A stretch of 64,000 nucleotides of DNA from the NCBI RefSeq assembly GCF_902459465.1, contig NC_047065.1, positions 13,927,634-13,991,633 on the forward strand, written 5' to 3'. Below, in pieces: positions 59,101 through 64,000 of this stretch. This DNA is from Asterias rubens (lineage: Eukaryota > Echinodermata > Asteroidea > Forcipulatida > Asteriidae). Position numbers and translations under genes: made by a program. The notes beneath the pieces were generated by a model, which ran no database searches, was not told the DNA's origin, and saw nothing but the letters and a program-made list of their open reading frames with translations. Position 1 is the stretch's first letter. Every line of letters begins with the position of its first letter.

Positions 59101-62100
59101 AATATGCTGCCAAAGTACAACTCTTTTGCCAACTAAACAGAAGGCTGATATCAGCAAAAGCAAAAACCTTGGATACCTCCTATAATAATAATACAAAATA
59201 AATAATAGAGGCTTCTTATAAAGCGCTCATATTGGTCACTCAGTGGTGCTAATTAAGGCGCCTCATTCATTATTCAGTATGTTCCTGCAAGAAATTAATG
59301 TGACTGCGTTTGAGTCATGAGACCTAATCCTTTTACATAGCACCAGGCGATGGTTACAGGAACATTACAGAAATGGTTTTGCTAACAAAACAGTTGCTGG
59401 CAGTGTAAGTAATCCACCATATACATAAAAGGAGGAATATGTAGAAGTTGATCTGCTATCTGGGTCACGAAAAAAAAGTGACACACCGAAACAGATTTTG
59501 TATAACATGTATGAAAAAAAAAAAAAAAATTAAAATGCTCACTGAGCGATAACCTCAGTGGAGTTAGATTATTTACTTCTCATCAATTTTGACATTGTAT
59601 ACAGAAATATTTCAAGGGAGGTTTTCTACTTTTATCATCATTAGACCGTGCAAATTTAATGTAAATCTGTGATCTTCATGCATTTTGTTTCTTACAAATT
59701 CTGTAACGTTCCTTTTAAACAAGGTGGTGTTGCGCCATAAGCAGACATTCAAACCAGGAACTATATCAACAGCTCTCCATTGCTCTTTACCAATTATGTT
59801 TTCATGCTAACAATTATTTTGAGTAATTACCAATAGTGTCCGATGCCTTTAACCACTTGGCTAGGACATCCCACATATGCCTGAATCCTAAGAGTGAGTT
59901 TTATACTTACATGTGAACACCATCTGAAGTCATCCTGCTTCATGAGGTTCCACATCAGCAGTTTATTCTGGAACAAACCGTACGTGGCTTCATCCAAAAA
60001 GCCTTTCAGCTGCCAGAAAAAGATTCACTTGGTTAAGATTCATTTACATGTATGTTCGGGTGGTTTGGTGCACAGACTTTTTCTTCAGCTGGATCAGAGT
60101 ATGAACCTAAGGCAAAATGTTTTGTTGGCGTAACTCGACCTACCCTAAAAATACGGCCGACCCTGGATGTTTTAATGTTTTTCAAGGGAAGAAATTTAAT
60201 GATTAAAATCTATTAAAGGCATAAAAATAAAAATAAATGTCATCAAGAGTTTAAAAATATACTATTTGTTGTGTGTAGCCTTGTTTTCTGTTGTTATTGT
60301 GTATACAATGTACTACTGGCTTTTGAAACAATTAGAAAACATGTAATTTTCGTTGCTGGGAGGGGAAACATTTTTTAAATCCCTACCTAATATATATTTT
60401 TGGGCCCGACATAACATTTTTTTATGCCTAAACATACTCATTATGGTTAAACCACTTCAAGTAGACTGACATGAAAACACGCAAAATGTTTCTGAGTGGA
60501 AAAACAGTTGATTTGTGTTAAAATACCGAACCAACTACGAATCGCAAAGGGGTTAACCCCGGTGTTTCTGGTTCCCACCTACACACACAATCTTGTTTAC
60601 AGGTGTACTCAGGCTTGTGAGCTACAGCGATTTGTAGTTCATTTTTATGAGGCATCGCTGGTTTCATTACCAAAGTTATACAATAGATGTTAAGTTTCCA
60701 TCAGAGATCAAAAAATAACTACTTGGTTTTACCCTTACACCGCTGATAATCAGTACTTTCCTGAGTTTGCTGAAGAAAAAAAACAACAGGTACATTCTAC
60801 TATGGTGGTATTCAAACCCAGGACCTTTTCCAATCTAGTGTAGAGTAGATATCTTCAATAATAACAATACTTATATAGCGCTTTTTACAAAGCGATACAA
60901 AGCGCTTACAAAATACAATAGCAACCAAACAAAAAGATAAACTACATGTTTTACAGACAAAACTACGCAATGAACAATGATTCAAGCTAGAGTAACTTAG
61001 GCTAGAGGTGCGATTTTAAAAGGAACTCAGGGAATTGGTTAAACGAACAGATTGAGGAAGACGATTCCAGCATTTTGGCCCAGTTGCAGCAAAAGCTTTA
61101 GCTCCTACACTGCTGCTTTACCAACTAGACCACTGAGATTGCCCGGTAGAAACATAAAAAATAATACTAATAAACCCTCACCAGCATATCTAAGAATCCA
61201 AAGTAGTCCGACATGGCGTCGACCTCACCCTCTCTCAGGTCCGGCATGTCGCAGGCTGGACAGGTGGCGTTGAGGATGTTACGATCACGAACCACTACGG
61301 TGAAGTGATTCTGGAGACACTCCAAGCAGATCGTGCACTGACAGTTTATCAAGGTGTTTAACTGTTGTGGATGGTACAGGAGAAACGGATGAAGTCTTAT
61401 CAAATCCTCATTTGCTAAAAGTGTCTTATGGGAGGGGTGCCTAGAGGTGGTTACGTGTTTATATCCTTAAAGCAGATCACTCCAAGAAGATCTTGCACCA
61501 ACAGTTTATTATGGCTGAGCGGTTAAGAGCACCGGATTCAAGCTCTGCTGTTTGATCAGCAGAGTGTGGGTTCGAATCCCGGTCGTGACACTTGCTACAT
61601 AAAATTGGGGAGGTACATGTAGCGCTTTCTGCTCTACCGGCCAGGCTTCGGACTGATGATACCCAAGCCTACATCCGTATGGACTGTAAAAGGGGTAACC
61701 CTGTTTCAGTCCTAGGAGTAGGTGGCAACGGCCTCTGGACAAAAATAATTGTAGCCCACACCTTGAAGTGGCCTTCAGGCCTTGTGTGTCTGGCGACTTG
61801 CAAAACAAAAAATCATAAAAAAAAATCAAGGTGTTTAACTGTTGTGGATGGTACAGGAGAAACGGATGAAGTCTTATCAAATCCTTTTTTGCTAAAAGTG
61901 TGTTATGGGGGGTTGGGGTAAAGGTATAGTTTGTATCCATTGGTATTTAGCCCATTCTGCATACCATACAACTTTATGAAGCTGCTTAAGCATGGAGGAA
62001 ACATTTTTTTGCTGAGCATACGTAAATGAGCTGGATACCAGTCACGGTCTGTACAGGTGGAATATTTTTGTTTGGCTGGTTACCATAATCAAGTACGGGA

Positions 62101-62649
62101 ATCACCGTCAGTAACACTTCTCATATTCAAATTTACGGGATACAACTAATTTGTTTTTCAATAACCACTATACTTCAAAGTAAAAAGCTCCTCAAAATGC
62201 ATTCTTAAGCTGCTGAACTTCTTACCAAGTAAGTTTTTAATGGCATTCATTTTCAGAGTCATTACCAAACGTTTAAAGGGGTGCATTTCACAAAGAATTA
62301 TTAAAGACTAGTCTTAACCATAGTTAGGACGAGTTACTTGTCTTAGGTTAGGGGTAGCCTCAAATTAGGACTATCTTTGTTAAACCGACCCTTGACCTTT
62401 CAAATCTAAATAAAACAATAAATTAATAAATAAATAAACCTGTCTGACCTTATTCATGGGAAACTCCGTGTAGCAAATCGAGCATGTCTTTTCCAAGTAC
62501 TGGGTAGCTCTCTGGAAGTCTCCACACTCCCGAGCAGCGATGATAGCGTCCTCCGTCGCGTACTTTCTTGTATCGATCAATCGGGCCGCGGTTTCAGCGC
62601 GACCCCAGCTGGGAAGTTCGTAGTCCGCTAGAAGGAGACGAAGGCGCCT
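50081..62649 (-). CDS. RNF31: RNF31/HOIP, linear-ubiquitin E3 ligase (3' ten exons)
   Basis: The 428 codons seen join in frame across ten exons: 62449-62649, 61182-61361, 59911-60009, 58913-59005, 58194-58308, 55350-55462, 54542-54655, 52373-52509, 51709-51877 and 50081-50146. Domain order is the end of a helical UBA-type region, RING1, IBR, catalytic RING2 and the linear-chain determining domain, as in HOIP and no other RBR ligase that I know. HOIP joins ubiquitin head to tail through Met1 in the LUBAC complex and acts in NF-kB signalling; that is family knowledge. The 5' exons (PUB, zinc-finger and UBA part) are not found in 62650-64000 and should lie beyond the window. Confidence 0.94.
50253..50785. 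repeat. ~185-bp tandem array in the RNF31 3' flank
   Basis: CAATGCTAAAAGGTATGGGA recurs at 50461 and 50646 (period 185), with an older diverged copy from about 50253. Units share CACAGTACACAAGCCATGGG and CTGATCATACCATAGG. The array overlaps the end of the last RNF31 intron. A further diverged unit lies at 51244-51420, beyond a MITE-A copy. Confidence 0.85.
50857..51231 (-). mobile_element. MITE-A full copy in RNF31 last intron
   Basis: TTAA-bounded, 375 bp, in an orientation opposite to the majority as judged by the GGTGTATCTCAACATATG block. Confidence 0.9.
51424..51539. mobile_element. Compact fold-back MITE
   Basis: TTGTCACACAAGCGCGAGTGG at the left is mirrored at the right by CGAGCACGCGTGTGATAAC, with inner AATATAGCGC/GCGCTATATT arms. 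Only about 20 bp remain unpaired. Confidence 0.8.
51709..51877 (-). CDS. RNF31: RNF31 exon i: linear-chain determining domain, C-terminal helix
   Basis: 1 nt plus 56 codons; CTTGAG| and [28 protein letters not shown] is the conserved C-terminal signature of [14 protein letters not shown] ends the exon. Confidence 0.93.
52373..52509 (-). CDS. RNF31: RNF31 exon h: linear-chain determining domain
   Basis: 45 codons plus 2 nt; ATTGCAG| and [28 protein letters not shown] and [11 protein letters not shown] match the HOIP domain, including its Cys pair. Confidence 0.92.
53806..54110. repeat. 23-bp minisatellite in RNF31 intron
   Basis: About 13 units of the form TTCACAATCTGGGATTAAGAT with G/T changes (CTGGGA, CTTGGA, CCGGGA). 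The left units are the most diverged. Confidence 0.9.
54542..54655 (-). CDS. RNF31: RNF31 exon g: start of linear-chain determining domain
   Basis: 38 codons, phase 0; CTGTAG| and [27 protein letters not shown] is the hallmark of HOIP, inside the zinc finger that orients the acceptor ubiquitin. Confidence 0.95.
55350..55462 (-). CDS. RNF31: RNF31 exon f: catalytic RING2
   Basis: 2 nt plus 37 codons; TTTGTAG| and AAG|GTAACC. It holds [20 protein letters not shown]: the Cys of GGCMHF is the thioester-forming catalytic residue of RBR ligases, with the nearby His in place. [12 protein letters not shown] follows. All expected residues are present, so the enzyme should be active. Confidence 0.95.
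55602..55987 (-). mobile_element. MITE-A full copy in RNF31 intron
   Basis: TTAA-bounded, 386 bp, good termini. Confidence 0.9.
56077..56600. repeat. ~246-bp tandem duplication in RNF31 intron
   Basis: AACGACAGAGT at 56077 and 56323 start two diverged units. Both contain CATGAAGTAACACATCT, TCTGCTCAAGGGGAC, ATTAAACACCCTC and a GATGATGGTGATGATGA-like run. Confidence 0.8.
57275..57432. mobile_element. MITE with GCCCGGTTTATAGTTGGTCG termini
   Basis: TTAAGCCCGGTTTATAGTTGG at the left pairs with ATATAAACCGGCCTTTA at the right. Inside, GTCGCGTGATGG and CGCGCGACCAT are inverted again. Confidence 0.75.
57638..58002 (-). mobile_element. MITE-A full copy in RNF31 intron
   Basis: TTAA-bounded, 365 bp. 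It is flanked by GCGCAGAGCCTGACCC-like palindromic GC-rich DNA (about 57530-57625 and 58010-58085), as if it had landed inside another fold-back. Confidence 0.9.
58194..58308 (-). CDS. RNF31: RNF31 exon e: IBR end and linker helix
   Basis: 38 codons plus 1 nt (phase 1); TTACTAG| and [30 protein letters not shown] and [13 protein letters not shown] match the highly conserved IBR-RING2 linker of HOIP. Confidence 0.94.
58913..59005 (-). CDS. RNF31: RNF31 exon d: IBR zinc ligands
   Basis: 31 codons, phase 0; TTTGCAG| and [29 protein letters not shown] and TCFQCKKP supply five Cys ligands of the IBR. Confidence 0.92.
59756..59852 (+). mobile_element. MITE-A right-end fragment
   Basis: Only the last ~97 bp (TATCAACAGCTCTCC through ATGCCTTTAA) remain. 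Confidence 0.8.
59911..60009 (-). CDS. RNF31: RNF31 exon c: RING1-IBR linker and start of IBR
   Basis: 33 codons, phase 0; TTCTGGCAG| and CAT|GTAAGT. It encodes a helical linker ([14 protein letters not shown]) and ends in FRWCSH, whose Cys is the first IBR ligand. Confidence 0.9.
60735..61150 (-). mobile_element. Interrupted antisense SINE
   Basis: SINE words (ATCAGTACTTTCCTGAGTT, TTCAAACCCAGGACC) at 60740-60850 and its tRNA end (TTACCAACTAGACCACTGAGA) at about 61110-61130 are separated by an insert. The insert holds TATATAGCGCTTTTTACAAA and GGCCCAGTTGCAGCAAAAGC, which are parts of another dispersed repeat also seen near 53570. Confidence 0.6.
61182..61361 (-). CDS. RNF31: RNF31 exon b: RING1
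   Basis: 60 codons, phase 0. [16 protein letters not shown] and the [10 protein letters not shown] pair complete the RING1 zinc ligands. The acceptor is CAACAG|TTAAAC and the donor CTG|GTGAGG. The first ~45 nt of this exon, with its acceptor, are duplicated at 61488-61940. Confidence 0.93.
61318..61940 (-). repeat. RNF31: Partial duplication of RNF31 exon b and its acceptor
   Basis: The unit 61318-61467 (first ~45 nt of exon b, acceptor and ~100 nt of intron) recurs from 61488 to 61940, where it is split by a SINE (about 61510-61827). The copy keeps CAACAG|TTAAACACCTTGAT, a possible decoy acceptor about 480 nt upstream of the true exon. Confidence 0.9.
61510..61827 (+). mobile_element. tRNA-Leu-type SINE
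   Basis: The head ATGGCTGAGCGGTTAAGAGC has box A, and GTGGGTTCGAATCCCGG has box B, with a Leu-like long variable arm (GCTGTTTGATCAGC). The 5' acceptor half does not pair with GGTCGTGACA, so it is not a tRNA gene. A body of about 230 bp ends in an A-rich tail at about 61805-61827. Confidence 0.85.
62449..62649 (-). CDS. RNF31: RNF31 exon a: helical UBA end and start of RING1
   Basis: 67 codons, phase 0 at both ends, between CTCACAG| and AAG|GTCAGA. It encodes the helical stretch around [20 protein letters not shown] and the first RING1 ligands in TCSICYTEF. Splicing to exon b at this donor gives the same spacing between the first and later RING1 cysteines as in vertebrate HOIP; the next GT downstream would add three residues. 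Confidence 0.9.
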
Positions 62650-62776
62650 CTGTGAGAGTTAAAGACCAATTTTATTTATCAATGGTTTTTGAAAGACGAC
62701 ATTAAGAACCATCCCTCAGGCTTGAAGGAATACAGAGGCCATGGCCTTCATAATAACAAGAATAAAAAGAATACTT

Positions 62777-63152
62777 TTAAAGACAGTGGACACTATTGGT
62801 AATTGTCAAAGACCAGTCTACTCACTTGGTGTATCTCAACATATGCATAAAATAACAAACCTGTGAAAATTTAAGCTCAATCGGTTATCGAAATTGAAAG
62901 AAAAAATACCCTTGTCACACTAAAGTTGTGTGCTTTTAGATGGTTGATTTTGAGACTTCAAATTCTAAACTTAAGGTCTCGAAATCAAATTCATGGAAAA
63001 TTACTTCTTTCTCAAAAACTACGTCACTTCAGAGGGAGCCGCTTCTCACAATGTTTTATACTATCAAACTCTCCCCATTACTCATTACCATGAAAGGTTT
63101 TATGCTAATAATTATTTTATAAGTAATTACCAATAGTGTCCACTGCCTTTAA
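62777..63152 (+). mobile_element. MITE-A full copy, 5' of RNF31 exon a
   Basis: TTAA-bounded, 376 bp, well preserved. Confidence 0.9.
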
Positions 63153-64000
63153 AGAGCAGGTATCCATCACAAGTGCACTCATGGCACAAGAAAGGAAACA
63201 CAAAAATCTAGTGAAAAACAGCAGTGAGAGCCTCTTTGAGATCCTCTTTGAACTTGTTATGGGTATTAAGTCTCCCTAGTCTTGGCCCTGGGGTTGATTT
63301 CACAAAGATCTTAGATTGATCGTAACTGTAAATCAATCGTAGTTGCTAAGAAAAGTGTGATGTCACAATACAAGTCACTATGACCATTTAGTCTTGCGAT
63401 GGATTTTATTGCTTTGTGAAATCTGCTCCTGGTGCCTCTCCAAAAGTATCCCATTGACTTTAAGATTTACAAATGGAAGTGCCCTTTGCAACCTGACAAT
63501 GGGCTTGCCCTCGCTAAGTTGAAACTCAAGGCCTAGTCGTTAATAATTGGCCTTGTTTCCTATCTCATATCATATCACTAGTTATGACAGTACAAAGTAA
63601 GACACTAACTTCTTGTTCATCTACACAAATTCACACAACGATTGAGCTGTGCTTCTGCGAAACATTTGTGCGAAAACAGCCATGTGACGCAAAATTTCGC
63701 TCCGCATTCGGAGGAAGTACATGAACCGGGTCTAAGGTGCTAACTGCCTTTTGGTGTTCTACAGGAAATCCCACAGTTAGGCAGATTGGGGTTAATTAGC
63801 AGCATTATCACTTAGGGAACTTAGGTTAGGGAACCAGTTAGAGAACGGACCAGTTTAAAATTGCTCTTCTTGTTTTTAAATGCTTGAACAAAACTGAACC
63901 TCTTATACTTCCACTTTACACTCCTCCACGATTTCTTTGGTCCACACTTGACATCACTCGCTTGAAAAGCTGTCAGTGTAGCTGGGCCTTTGACTTGGAA
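63153..64000. other. RNF31 intron, repeats
   Basis: It contains a TTTCACAAAG fold-back (63290-63435). From about 63850 the plus strand reads IALLVFKCLNKTEPLILPLY, a LINE reverse-transcriptase-like segment that runs off the window. I found no RNF31 exon here. Confidence 0.45.

Noticed and set aside
61510-61595. tRNA-Leu gene
   Set aside because: Boxes A and B are good, but the acceptor stem does not pair, the anticodon stem has a mismatch, and a 230-bp body with an A-rich tail follows: it is a SINE.
63160-63290. Possible upstream RNF31 exon (minus strand, Lys/Glu-rich translation)
   Set aside because: No pair of splice sites keeps a frame with exon a, and there is no resemblance to HOIP domains.

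Overview
The window reads as animal nuclear DNA, most likely from an echinoderm and perhaps a sea star. The genes have short coding exons and GT-AG introns, and encode ciliary, ubiquitin-ligase and receptor proteins of clear metazoan type. The space between genes is packed with short fold-back transposons and tRNA-derived SINEs of the kind I associate with echinoderm genomes. The species is inferred; nothing in the sequence names it.

From left to right there are six gene units. (1) 876-11323, plus: a very large acidic nuclear-type protein of about 2930 residues with degenerate zinc fingers and at least seven SUMO-interaction-like motifs. It has one 8.6-kb coding exon and a short terminal exon across a transposon-filled intron. 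(2) 18883-22627, minus: CFAP90 (C5orf49-type ciliary protein), three exons, 149 residues. (3) 24947-27960, plus: an SLC16/monocarboxylate-transporter-type carrier, four exons all split in phase 1, 457 residues. (4) 32554-34246: two small C2H2 zinc-finger reading frames with acidic tails, arranged head to head as a large inverted repeat with a 24-bp spacer. The left copy is intact; the right copy has lost a zinc ligand and ends early. (5) 36205-37443, minus: an intronless class A GPCR of 412 residues. (6) 50081-62649, minus: the 3' ten exons of RNF31/HOIP, the linear-ubiquitin ligase, with the RBR catalytic core and linear-chain determining domain complete. Its 5' exons lie to the right of the window.

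The genes do not form an operon or pathway. CFAP90 serves the axoneme, the SLC16 protein is a membrane carrier, RNF31 acts in inflammatory and innate signalling, the GPCR is an orphan, and gene 1 is probably a SUMO-reading chromatin protein.

The rest is repeats. One TTAA-flanked MITE (here MITE-A) has about 17 full or partial copies. A second (MITE-B) brackets the GPCR. Others include long fold-backs, an element carrying arrays of GCATATGC palindromes, LINE tails, a Penelope-like ribozyme-like relic, a 267-269-bp tandem array and a 23-bp minisatellite. Several repeats touch genes: a SINE supplies the splice acceptor of SLC16 exon 2, a hAT-like element begins 13 bp inside the intron of gene 1, and a partial copy of an RNF31 exon is broken by a SINE. 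I saw no rRNA, intact tRNA gene or CRISPR array.
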